64,000 nucleotides of DNA from Clostridia bacterium (GTDB taxonomy: Bacteria; Bacillota; Clostridia; Peptostreptococcales; Anaerovoracaceae). Made by a program: the position numbers and the translations under genes. This document shows, piece by piece, positions 34,374 through 42,609 of this stretch. The stretch is taken from contig CAJTER010000016.1 of assembly GCA_910575405.1 (NCBI GenBank), forward strand, positions 1 through 64,000, in the 5' to 3' direction. A model generated the notes under the pieces. It saw nothing but the letters and a program-made list of their open reading frames with translations, made no database searches and had not been told where the DNA came from. Each line of letters starts with the position of its first letter. The first letter of the stretch is position 1.

Positions 34374-35444
34374 TTATTGCTCCCACTGTGCGATAATTTC
34401 CGGAATTACTTTTTTCAGATCGCCGCAGACTGCGTAATCGGCCAGCTGCATCATCGGCGCGTCCGGATCCTTATTGATAGCAATAATAATATCTGAGGTC
34501 TGCATTCCTGCCAAATGCTGAATCGCGCCGGATATACCGCAGGCAAAATAGATGTTTGGCTTCACGGTAGTGCCGGTCTGTCCCACCTGATGGCTCTGAT
34601 CAATCCAGCCTGCATCGACAGCAGCTCTTGATGCGCCCACTACGCCGCCTGTTGTTTTGGCAAGTTCCTCGATAAGCTGAAAGCCCTCTGCAGTTCCAAG
34701 GCCTCTGCCTCCGGAGCAAATGATTTTCGCATCTGTCAGGGAAACCAATTCTTTGGCTGCCTTTACTACCTCCAATACTTCCACCTGAATATCGTCTTCG
34801 CTCAGGCGTGGCGCTACATTTACCAGTTCTCCCTTTGCACCCTGCCGCTTTTCCAGTCTGTCCATGACACCCGGGCGAACGGTTGCCATTTGGGGCCGTG
34901 TTTTTGGGGTCACGATGGTGGCCATAAGGTTTCCGCCAAAGGCAGGTCTCGTCTGCTTCAGCCCTTTGTCCTTGCTGTCCGGATCCAGGCCTGCTGTACT
35001 GGCCGTCGTATTCTTCTGCAAATATTCTATGTATCTTCCAGTGTTAATATCCAGCCTCGTACAGTCTGCCGTCAGCCCCGTATCCAGCCTTGCTGCAATC
35101 CTTGGCGCCAGGTCCCTCCCAATGTGGGTTGCTCCGAAGAGGACAATTTCCGGCTTGTAGTCTTTAATGGCATCGGTCATAACCTTTGCGTAGCCGTCTG
35201 TTGTATAATTTTTCAAAAGAGGATCATTGATCTGGTAAACCACATCCGCGCCGCAGGCATATAGCTCTTCCACCAGCTTTCCGGTCCCATCTCCTATGAG
35301 AACAGCGCATACTCTGGCGCCGTCCCCCCGCTCTCTGGATAGTCTGTATCCCTCGCCCAGAAGCTCCAGGGCTACGTTCATCAGCTTGCCGTCCCGCTGC
35401 TCCGTGTATACCCATATATCCTTATATTCTGTAAAATCTGCCAT
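34374..35444 (-). CDS. etfA: Electron transfer flavoprotein alpha subunit
   Basis: This 356-aa EtfA has the C-terminal FAD-binding domain with ICSGGRGLGTAEGFQLIEEL, GASRAAVDAGWIDQSHQVGQ and TGTTVKPNIYFACGISGAIQ. It pairs with EtfB to carry electrons to or from the acyl-CoA dehydrogenase. In clostridia such Etf-Bcd complexes bifurcate electrons from NADH to ferredoxin and crotonyl-CoA; the clustering here makes this plausible but is not proof. Lies 12 bases downstream of etfB. Confidence 0.93.
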   Translation of the reverse strand: MADFTEYKDIWVYTEQRDGKLMNVALELLGEGYRLSRERGDGARVCAVLIGDGTGKLVEELYACGADVVYQINDPLLKNYTTDGYAKVMTDAIKDYKPEIVLFGATHIGRDLAPRIAARLDTGLTADCTRLDINTGRYIEYLQKNTTASTAGLDPDSKDKGLKQTRPAFGGNLMATIVTPKTRPQMATVRPGVMDRLEKRQGAKGELVNVAPRLSEDDIQVEVLEVVKAAKELVSLTDAKIICSGGRGLGTAEGFQLIEELAKTTGGVVGASRAAVDAGWIDQSHQVGQTGTTVKPNIYFACGISGAIQHLAGMQTSDIIIAINKDPDAPMMQLADYAVCGDLKKVIPEIIAQWEQ

Positions 35445-35456
35445 TTTATATGCCTC

Positions 35457-36245
35457 CTAGATTATATGTCTTTCCTTAAGATTCCTTATGAGATTTGCTG
35501 CCAGCTCTTTCGCGGAATCGCCTTCCACCTGCACGCCCTTTCCCTTTGGCTTTGGGGTAAAGGAGCGGAATACGTTTGTCGGGGACGCCTGTAATCCCAC
35601 GGTTTCCTTGTCCACACCGATGTCCTCTGCACTCCAGACCTTGATGTCCGCTCCAGCTCCCTTTAAGATTCCCCGGATGCTCATGTATCTGGGTGTATTG
35701 AGCTCCTTGATTGCCGTCAGTACGCAGGGCAGTTTTACTCTCAGGTGTTCATATCCGTCTTCCAGCGCTCTTTTCACTTTTACCGCATCTTTCTCCAGAG
35801 AAAAGTCCTTCACATAAGTCACCTGCGGGATTCCCAGTTTTTCTGCGATCTGAGGGCCTACCTGAGCTGTATCGCCGTCAATGGCCTGTCTGCCTGCGAA
35901 AATCAGATCAAAGGCTCCGATTTTATTGATCCCAGCTGCCAGCGCATTGGATGTTGCCCAAGTGTCAGAACCTCCAAGCGCCCGGTCGGATAACAGCACC
36001 GCATCGTCTGCTCCCATTGCGATGCACTCCTGCAGCATTTCCTTTGCCTGCGGAGGCCCCATGGTCAGAACCGTAACTTGGGTATTCGGGTTTTCATCTT
36101 TAATTGCCAGGGCCTGTTCCAGGGCATTGGCATCATCATGGTTCAAGATGGATTCCACGCCATCCCTGATAAGGGTTCCTGTCTCCGGGTTGATCTTTAT
36201 TTCGTTGGTATTTGGTACCTGTTTTACACATACAATGATTTTCAT
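35457..36245 (-). CDS. etfB: Electron transfer flavoprotein beta subunit
   Basis: This 262-aa EtfB starts MKIIVCVKQVPNTNEIKINP and shows the DANALEQALAIKDENPNTQV and AGRQAIDGDTAQVGPQIAEK motifs of the bifurcating/clostridial type. It binds FAD or AMP and NAD(H) and forms a complex with EtfA. Twelve bases before etfA and 16 bases after the acyl-CoA dehydrogenase gene, so one operon. Confidence 0.93.
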   Translation of the reverse strand: MKIIVCVKQVPNTNEIKINPETGTLIRDGVESILNHDDANALEQALAIKDENPNTQVTVLTMGPPQAKEMLQECIAMGADDAVLLSDRALGGSDTWATSNALAAGINKIGAFDLIFAGRQAIDGDTAQVGPQIAEKLGIPQVTYVKDFSLEKDAVKVKRALEDGYEHLRVKLPCVLTAIKELNTPRYMSIRGILKGAGADIKVWSAEDIGVDKETVGLQASPTNVFRSFTPKPKGKGVQVEGDSAKELAANLIRNLKERHII

Positions 36246-36261
36246 ACTTCCGCTCCTTCCC

Positions 36262-37401
36262 CTATTTGAAAATGTCTCCTGAAATTACCATTTTCATAAC
36301 TTCTGACGTTCCCTCATAAATCTCTGTTATTTTCTGATCCCGATACATCCGTTCTACCGGGTAGTCCTTGATATATCCGTATCCGCCGTGGAACTGTACC
36401 GCTTTATCGACCACATAGGACGCGGTTTCCGAGCAGGAAAGCTTTGCCTGGGCCGCGGTTACAGTTCCGGGAAGTCCCCGATCTCTTGTGTTGCATGCCC
36501 GGTACAAAAGCAGCCTGGAGCCGTCAATTCTTGTTTTCATATTGGCCATCTCAAAGGCCAGAGCCTGGAACTTATCAAGGCTTCTGCCAAACTGCTTTCT
36601 CTGCTTCATATATTCTACTGTCTGATCAAAGGCCCCCTGGGCGATTCCCAGTGCCTGAGCCGCGATTCCCAGTCTCCCCACATCCAGTGATGACATAGCC
36701 ACCTTAAAGCCCTTTCCCTGGGCACCTAAAAGGTTTTCCTTTGGAATTCTGCAGTCCTCAAAGACCAGCTCAGCTGCGATACTGCCGCGGATCCCCATTT
36801 TGTTTTCTTTTTTTCCACGTGAAAAGCCCGGTGTTCCCTTTTCTACAAGAAAGGCGCTGATGCCTTTGTTTCCTTTGCTTTTGTCGGTCATGGCCATAAT
36901 AACGTATACATCTGCGATTCCGCCTCCGGAAATAAAGATTTTGCTTCCGTTCAGAATCCAACAGTCTCCTCCATCAGATGCGCTGGTCTGCTGCATGGCG
37001 GCGTCTGTCCCTGCGTTGGGTTCCGTAAGTCCGAAAGCTCCCAGTTTTTTCCCTGACAAAAGGTCTGGAAGGTATTTTCGTTTCTGTTCTTCTGTTCCGT
37101 ATGTAAAGATAGGCCAGCAGCACAGCGCATTGTGGGTTTGAACGATAACTCCATGGGAGCCGTCCACTTTTGATAGCTCTTCTACTGCCATAATGTAGGT
37201 CAGATAATCCGTTCCTGCTCCGCCGTATTCCTGTGGGAAGGGCATCCCCATTACGCCCAATTTTCCCAGCTTTCCAATTGTCTCATAGGGATATTCCGCA
37301 CTTGTGTCAATTTCCTCCGCAATTGGGGCAATTTCATTTTCGGCAAATTCTTTGATCATTTTTTTGACCATCTGTTGTTCTCTTGAATAGCTGAATTCCA
37401 T
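36262..37401 (-). CDS. Acyl-CoA dehydrogenase (butyryl-CoA dehydrogenase-like)
   Basis: This 379-aa flavoprotein has FGLTEPNAGTDAAMQQTSAS, the WILNGSKIFISGGGIADVYV segment and the catalytic-Glu end YRDQKITEIYEGTSEVMKMV. It is of the short-chain (Bcd) group and probably works on butyryl/crotonyl-CoA or a related acid. The start at 37401 is chosen because GAGGAGGAATGAA precedes it; a longer frame starts five codons earlier. It is transcribed with etfB, etfA and the crotonase; the 4-hydroxybutyrate dehydrogenase gene lies 134 bases upstream. Confidence 0.92.
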   Translation of the reverse strand: MEFSYSREQQMVKKMIKEFAENEIAPIAEEIDTSAEYPYETIGKLGKLGVMGMPFPQEYGGAGTDYLTYIMAVEELSKVDGSHGVIVQTHNALCCWPIFTYGTEEQKRKYLPDLLSGKKLGAFGLTEPNAGTDAAMQQTSASDGGDCWILNGSKIFISGGGIADVYVIMAMTDKSKGNKGISAFLVEKGTPGFSRGKKENKMGIRGSIAAELVFEDCRIPKENLLGAQGKGFKVAMSSLDVGRLGIAAQALGIAQGAFDQTVEYMKQRKQFGRSLDKFQALAFEMANMKTRIDGSRLLLYRACNTRDRGLPGTVTAAQAKLSCSETASYVVDKAVQFHGGYGYIKDYPVERMYRDQKITEIYEGTSEVMKMVISGDIFK

Positions 37402-37535
37402 TTCATTCCTCCTCATGTTTCATATTACGTCTGCAGCCTGCAAGTCCCGGGACCAGCCGACAGCCGCTGCGGCAGAATACTTGCTTCCGCCCTTTTGGAC
37501 ATAACCGCCGGCCTTCCCGGTCTGCTCTACCGCTA

Positions 37536-38663
37536 TCAGTAACATTCTCTGTATATTTCCTGAATCAACTCTTTTGTAAGAGGGACATACGAATTAACTA
37601 CAAGTCTTTGCTGGTTTTCCAGGACAGACTCTGCAAATACCTCGATGTCCTTTTCCTCAAAGCCATATTCTCGCAGGGGCCGCAGATGAAGGATCTTTTC
37701 CTCCAGTTCCGCAAGCCTTCCCAGCGCTTCTTCTTCTGTTCCTCCCAAAATGCGGGCAATGGTTTTTTTGAATTCTCCCATCTTTCCTTCTGGCTTTCTT
37801 TCGTTATATTTTTCCAGCACTTTGCCAAAGAGGGCGTAATTGGATTCGCCGTGAGGCACGTGATACGTCCCGCCCAGTGGGAAAGACATGGCGTGTACCG
37901 TTGCACAACCTGCCTGGAGAAAGGCAATGCCCGCATAGCACGCTGCTGTTACGAACTCTTCCAGATAGTCCAACCTGACCTCCGGTCCCTGTTCTCCGAT
38001 TCTGCGAAAGCCCTCCAGGATCAGCTCCATTGCTTTCACTCCGTAAAGCTCGGAGGTCATGGTTGCCCTGGCTGGCGACAGGTAGGATTCCACCGCGTGG
38101 ATGAGCGCGTCGATGGCAGAGGATGCAAAGGGTTTGTATGGAAGGGTTTTCAACATCTGCGGAATCAGGCATACTTCCTGTGGAATCAGCAGATCCGATA
38201 CAAGACCCAGTTTTGTAGTATCTCCATTGGCATCCTTTACAATGGCCACTGAAATATTGGTCACTTCCGATCCCGTTCCGCAGGTTGTGGGAATGGCGAT
38301 GAGTTTTTTTGCCCGCATGACTTCCGCTTCTTTGAAAAACAGCTGATGGATGCTGCCTGTTCGTTTCAGGGACAGGAGTTTTCCGATGTCCATAATAGCG
38401 CCGCCCCCTGCCGCAATGACCCGATCATAAGAATCCTCCGGTGCTGCTGCAAAAATTTTGCTTATCATTTCCTCCGACGGTTCTCCTGCGCCGAACTTTT
38501 CCTGAAACAATACCTGACACTGCAGGTTCAGGGGTTTTGCAAATTCGTCATATATAAACTGATTTGTGAAAAGAAGATCCCTTTTGTCTGGCTGAAATTC
38601 TTTGACAAACTCCTCAAAGCTTTTGAACTTGTTTAGCTGGCCTTTGATTAAAATTTCTTTCAT
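37536..38663 (-). CDS. Iron-dependent alcohol dehydrogenase, 4-hydroxybutyrate dehydrogenase-like
   Basis: This 375-aa Fe-ADH has the NAD-binding GGGAIMDIGK and PTTCGTGSEVTN motifs and metal ligands in SSAIDALIHAVESYLS (D...H) and ATVHAMSFPLGGTYHVPHGE (H...H). The overall sequence recalls clostridial NAD-dependent 4-hydroxybutyrate dehydrogenases, which interconvert succinate semialdehyde and 4-hydroxybutyrate. Placed next to acyl-CoA/Etf genes, this suggests a 4-hydroxybutyryl-CoA route, though 4-hydroxybutyryl-CoA dehydratase and a CoA-transferase are absent here. Specificity is inferred. Confidence 0.75.
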   Translation of the reverse strand: MKEILIKGQLNKFKSFEEFVKEFQPDKRDLLFTNQFIYDEFAKPLNLQCQVLFQEKFGAGEPSEEMISKIFAAAPEDSYDRVIAAGGGAIMDIGKLLSLKRTGSIHQLFFKEAEVMRAKKLIAIPTTCGTGSEVTNISVAIVKDANGDTTKLGLVSDLLIPQEVCLIPQMLKTLPYKPFASSAIDALIHAVESYLSPARATMTSELYGVKAMELILEGFRRIGEQGPEVRLDYLEEFVTAACYAGIAFLQAGCATVHAMSFPLGGTYHVPHGESNYALFGKVLEKYNERKPEGKMGEFKKTIARILGGTEEEALGRLAELEEKILHLRPLREYGFEEKDIEVFAESVLENQQRLVVNSYVPLTKELIQEIYRECY

Positions 38664-38874
38664 TCTCTTATCCTCCCTTGCTGTTTTCCGCTCCTCGCTT
38701 CTTTCTTTTTCTCTTGCATCTAAAGGTTAATCTGACTATAATATGGATAATCTGCACTGTTTTGATCAGGTTCGGTGTAAAGCTGTGGAGCCTGCGGCCT
38801 TTCTGATATCGTTAACACTTCTGCCGTTCTCCATATCCGGCCTGACTGTAAGAAACAGATTGCTGATTACCCCC

Positions 38875-38910
38875 GGGGCCATACTCTTCTCTCAAAATCG
38901 GTATGGCCCC
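38875..38910. repeat. 10-bp perfect inverted repeat in the 38.7-38.9 kb gap
   Basis: GGGGCCATAC (38875-38884) pairs with GTATGGCCCC (38901-38910). It lies just after the class III aminotransferase stop. No T run follows on the minus strand, so it may be a stabilising or intrinsic stop of unusual type. Confidence 0.5.
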
Positions 38911-38942
38911 AACTTTAAGTATTTATTATCAGGTGTCGATTG

Positions 38943-40250
38943 CTATTGTTCTGATACGATTTTTCCCAGTAGTTCATCGATTACGTTTAAGGTATAGGCA
39001 ATGTCTTCCTCCGTGCTCTGTGCGCACATGTAGTTGCGGCCTCTCCAGGGGTTCAGGCGGATGCCGCGTTCCATACATCCCTGTACCAGTTTTGTGTACA
39101 TCTTTTTGTCTGCCTTTTTATAATGATCCCGGTAGTCCGTCAGCTCTTCGTCGGTTCCCAGGATCAGGGTCCACATACCGCCGATGGCTCTTGTGGTGAC
39201 TTTAATGCCGTGCTTTTTACAGATTGTTTCGATTCCATCCGCCATTTTTCTGGACATGGCTTCCAGTTTTTCGTAAAATCCTGGCTGCTCGCAGACCTGA
39301 ATCGTTGCAAGGGCTGCCGCAACGCAGAGGGCATTGGCCGCAAAGGTTCCCGATCCTGTGGTTGCAGCTGATACTACTTCTTCTCTTCCCACTACGCATG
39401 AAATCGGGTAGCCTCCTCCAATAGCTTTTCCAAAGGTGGCCAGATCCGGTGTCACGCCGAAATAGCCCTGCGCGCCCTGCAGGCCCAGGCGGAATCCAGT
39501 AATCACTTCATCAAAGATGAGAACAACATGATATTGGTCACAGAGCTTTCTCAGGCCTTCCAAAAATCCTTTTTTCGGATAAACCGGATCCGCGTTTGCC
39601 ATAACAGCCTCCAGGATTATGCAGGCAATGTCATGTCCCTGGGTCTTGAAAATATGCTCGATATTATCCAGATCATTGAACATGGCGATGATAATATCCT
39701 CGGGATCCTTTTGTCCTTTAATATGTTTGATCTTATTGGGGTTTTCTCGGTCGCCCAGCTCCTCGATGGTCTGCGCATCGCAGCTTACTTTTTCTTCATC
39801 CATGGAACCATGGTAACAGCCTTCAATCTTGACGATCTTTTTCTTTCCCGTATAAGCTCTGGCAACCCGGATGGCGTGCATATTCGCTTCAGAACCAGAA
39901 GACATGAAGGCGCTTACTTTATCTGCGCAGGGAATGATGTCCACCAGTTTGCCCGCAAGCTTCACCAGATCTTCATTGGGCGCTGCCATTAACGTAGCTT
40001 TGTGCAGCTGTGCTTCTACGGCCATTGTCACCTCCGGATGCACATAGCCTAAAATATTTGGACCAAATGCATTTAAAAAATCAATATAGGAATTTCCATC
40101 AACGTCAAAAACTTTGGAGCCTTTGCCGTAGGCCATGTAAATCGGATATTCACTCCAGGCCGCCTTATGAAAGGAGCTGGAAAGTCCCCCAACCAGACAG
40201 CGCTGCGCCTGCTGAAATAACTGCTTTGATTTTTCTGTCGAATAATCCAT
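38943..40250 (-). CDS. Class III PLP aminotransferase/aminomutase (GSA-AM-like), copy 1
   Basis: This 435-aa class III enzyme resembles glutamate-1-semialdehyde aminomutase: it has CLVGGLSSSFHKAAWSEYPI, a SGSEANMHAIRVARAYTGKK PLP-site block, FDEVITGFR and the PLP lysine in ATFGKAIGGGYP. Haem synthesis genes are absent, so a catabolic role is more likely. The start at 40250 has AGGAGG. It follows the hydantoinase-like gene by 20 bases and is controlled with it by the sigma-54 promoter at 42408. A second, distinct copy lies at 46.9 kb. Confidence 0.85.
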   Translation of the reverse strand: MDYSTEKSKQLFQQAQRCLVGGLSSSFHKAAWSEYPIYMAYGKGSKVFDVDGNSYIDFLNAFGPNILGYVHPEVTMAVEAQLHKATLMAAPNEDLVKLAGKLVDIIPCADKVSAFMSSGSEANMHAIRVARAYTGKKKIVKIEGCYHGSMDEEKVSCDAQTIEELGDRENPNKIKHIKGQKDPEDIIIAMFNDLDNIEHIFKTQGHDIACIILEAVMANADPVYPKKGFLEGLRKLCDQYHVVLIFDEVITGFRLGLQGAQGYFGVTPDLATFGKAIGGGYPISCVVGREEVVSAATTGSGTFAANALCVAAALATIQVCEQPGFYEKLEAMSRKMADGIETICKKHGIKVTTRAIGGMWTLILGTDEELTDYRDHYKKADKKMYTKLVQGCMERGIRLNPWRGRNYMCAQSTEEDIAYTLNVIDELLGKIVSEQ

Positions 40251-40270
40251 TCTTTTTCCTCCTATCTTTA

Positions 40271-42235
40271 CTAACAACTCATGTTTTTCGTGTCCGCTGA
40301 AATTGCGACTTTAATTTTTAACTCTACAAAATGATTGGGAACGCCGCAGCAGCCTTCTGTCTCTGTCTTATCTTTGAAAATGCAGGTTTGGTATTTTTTT
40401 ACTCCCAATTTTTCCGCAAAATCCTTTCCGCACAGAAGTAGCTCTTTCTCTGTAAAGCTTACCGCTTCTTCCAGAGTTTCAAAAACAACTCTGCGTCTCG
40501 GCAGATGGGCAATATATTTTCGGATATGGGAATCGTACCGAATGAGCGCCTCCAGCGCTTCATTAATATTTCCTGATACAGTTCCCACTGCATTGGCAAC
40601 TTCGCTGTTTTGCGGGACAATTACCCTGCACCTGAGTTTTTCCGCCACTTTTTCAAACCAGATCTTAGCCGGCGCGCCGATTCCCACAATGGGAACATTG
40701 AATTTCAGGTTGAAATCCGCCAGCCGATTTGGTTGCTCGCGATCAAAAACGCACCGCAGCATTTCATCGGAAAGGTACGCCTCATCGATCCCCTGTTCTG
40801 CCAGCAGGCTTTCTACCAGAGCAGAGCAGATCCTCTCTGTAAAAGCAGCTTCCGCGTATTCCACGAACTCTGCTTCCGACATGCGGCTGCGGTTTGCCAT
40901 ACGGTTTACCGCAATGCGGGAGATCTCCCTGTTGTACTGTGTATATTCTCCGGTAGCATGGAGAATATCGGTGGGAGTCAGCGAAATCAGCTGTATAATG
41001 CTGAGCTCTAAAAGCTTTTTGATTTTCAGAGAATCAATGTCCCTGTTAAGGGCTTCGCTCAAATATAAAAGGGAGTGGGATCCATCTTTTAACAGCTCTA
41101 TAATTTCCCTTTCTTCTGGCTCCAGCAGCTCTTCATTCACATTGTCCTTAAACAGAGAGACACAATCCATTTCCTGCCTGCCGACGATATGGTAATTGCT
41201 GCAAAGACTCATTTTTTTTATTTCTTCCACCAACGTGCGGTTTTTCTCCGCTTCCATACAGAGAGGAACCGCTCTCTCCGGGCCAAAATTCAGGCTTCCT
41301 GTATGATCCATTCTGATATAGCTGTCACCGCCAAGTCCAAAGGAGCGGCTCTTCATGGCCTTTACTCTAGTCTGCCAGCTCCCAACGACTGCTCCGCATG
41401 ACTTTACGGGTATTTCCCTGTTTACCACAGGAACGATATCCAGCGTTGTGCCGCCCATATCTGCCACAATCATGCTGTTTTCATTGGACAGTACCATTCC
41501 TCCCAGAGCGCTGGCTGCCGGTCCCGAGAGAACAGTTTCAATCGGCCGCTCCTCTGCAAAGGAATCGACCATACAATTGCCGTCTCCTTTTATAATCACC
41601 AGGGTAGCGTCAATTCCCTTTCGTTTTAAAACCCCTTTTGTGGCGGCAATTAGCTCTTTGATGATGGGGATCAGCCTTGCGTTTAGTGTGGCTGTTACGG
41701 TTCTTTCATAGTACCCCAGGACATTCGTAAGTTCGTGTGCACACACGACCGGAATGCCTAATATTTTGTCCGACAGTTCTTTAATCTGTCTCTCATAAGA
41801 GGGATTTCTTACACTTGCATATCCTGAAATCGCCAGGGCTTCCACCTTGCCCTTCATAAAGGTCAGGCACTGCTCTGCGCTCTGCAGATCCAGAGGTGAA
41901 ATTTCATAGCCCTTTACATTTATTTTTCCTTTTACATTAAAGCGAAAGGCCGCAGGATACGTGTGATGATCCGGCTCATCAATTGTAACGAGCCCTACAG
42001 CAGCTCCCTTTTCCTCAATCACTGCGTTTGTTGCCAGGGTTGTGGACAAGCAGACCAGGCAGATATTTTTTACCTGATCGATTTCCAGCTGGCTGATGGC
42101 GGATTCAATGCCTACATTCAAGTCTTCCTTTGTTGTAGCTGCCTTTGCTTTCTTTATTACTTCCCCTGTGCTGCAATCTACCAGAACCGCATCTGTATAA
42201 GATCCCCCTGTGTCTATACCGAGTTTCCATTTCAT
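40271..42235 (-). CDS. Hydantoinase/oxoprolinase-like ASKHA ATPase
   Basis: This 654-aa protein starts MKWKLGIDTGGSYTDAVLVD and has the ASKHA phosphate motifs, including IVADMGGTTLDIVPVV and the second-half RSFGLGGDSYIRMD. It is like the HyuA/oxoprolinase A half. Two readings are possible: an ATP-dependent amide/ring opening enzyme (hydantoinase A) without its usual HyuB partner (no B gene is seen), or a reactivating ATPase for the adjacent B12 mutase, a role played by other ASKHA proteins. It sits in the same direction downstream of the mutase and upstream of the aminotransferase, under a sigma-54 promoter. Confidence 0.75.
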   Translation of the reverse strand: MKWKLGIDTGGSYTDAVLVDCSTGEVIKKAKAATTKEDLNVGIESAISQLEIDQVKNICLVCLSTTLATNAVIEEKGAAVGLVTIDEPDHHTYPAAFRFNVKGKINVKGYEISPLDLQSAEQCLTFMKGKVEALAISGYASVRNPSYERQIKELSDKILGIPVVCAHELTNVLGYYERTVTATLNARLIPIIKELIAATKGVLKRKGIDATLVIIKGDGNCMVDSFAEERPIETVLSGPAASALGGMVLSNENSMIVADMGGTTLDIVPVVNREIPVKSCGAVVGSWQTRVKAMKSRSFGLGGDSYIRMDHTGSLNFGPERAVPLCMEAEKNRTLVEEIKKMSLCSNYHIVGRQEMDCVSLFKDNVNEELLEPEEREIIELLKDGSHSLLYLSEALNRDIDSLKIKKLLELSIIQLISLTPTDILHATGEYTQYNREISRIAVNRMANRSRMSEAEFVEYAEAAFTERICSALVESLLAEQGIDEAYLSDEMLRCVFDREQPNRLADFNLKFNVPIVGIGAPAKIWFEKVAEKLRCRVIVPQNSEVANAVGTVSGNINEALEALIRYDSHIRKYIAHLPRRRVVFETLEEAVSFTEKELLLCGKDFAEKLGVKKYQTCIFKDKTETEGCCGVPNHFVELKIKVAISADTKNMSC

Positions 42236-42609
42236 AATCTGTCATCTCACTCTATATATCCATTCTTTTATTACTGTAATTTATTTTTTTAATGTAATCT
42301 GGTTCAGCATCTTCCAAACGGTGAAATCCGTCTTCACTCTATTTTAAGGACTGCACGCTGGCTCTCATGAAAATTCGGCCCCAGCCTGGATTCACTAATG
42401 TAATATTGCAATCTTCATGCCAAACATTTATCTTTTTTATTTTTGCCGGATCGTAATGGCCACTATCCGCCGAAGTGTTCTAACTTCAAGGCTTTTCACC
42501 TTTCCTGCCAGCCTCATGCCTTTTATGTTCCGCAAGGCCAAAAGAAATTCCCTTTTAAAATATAGGCTTTTTTAGTCTTTTATAGTTTATTTTGTCCACA
42601 AAAATTCTA
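42236..42609. other. Gap between mutase and hydantoinase-like gene
   Basis: About 370 bases hold the sigma-54 promoter (42408-42423) and a 170-base leader. No gene or cobalamin riboswitch core is seen. Confidence 0.55.
42408..42423 (-). promoter_or_regulatory. Sigma-54 (-24/-12) promoter of the hydantoinase/aminotransferase operon
   Basis: The minus strand reads TTGGCATGAAGATTGC, with GG and GC exactly 12 bases apart, close to the TGGCAC-N5-TTGC consensus. It lies about 170 bases upstream of the hydantoinase-like gene. Confidence 0.75.

Noticed and set aside
42236-42609. Possible cobalamin riboswitch in the B12 mutase area
   Set aside because: No B12-box core sequence seen on either strand, and control appears to be by sigma-54.
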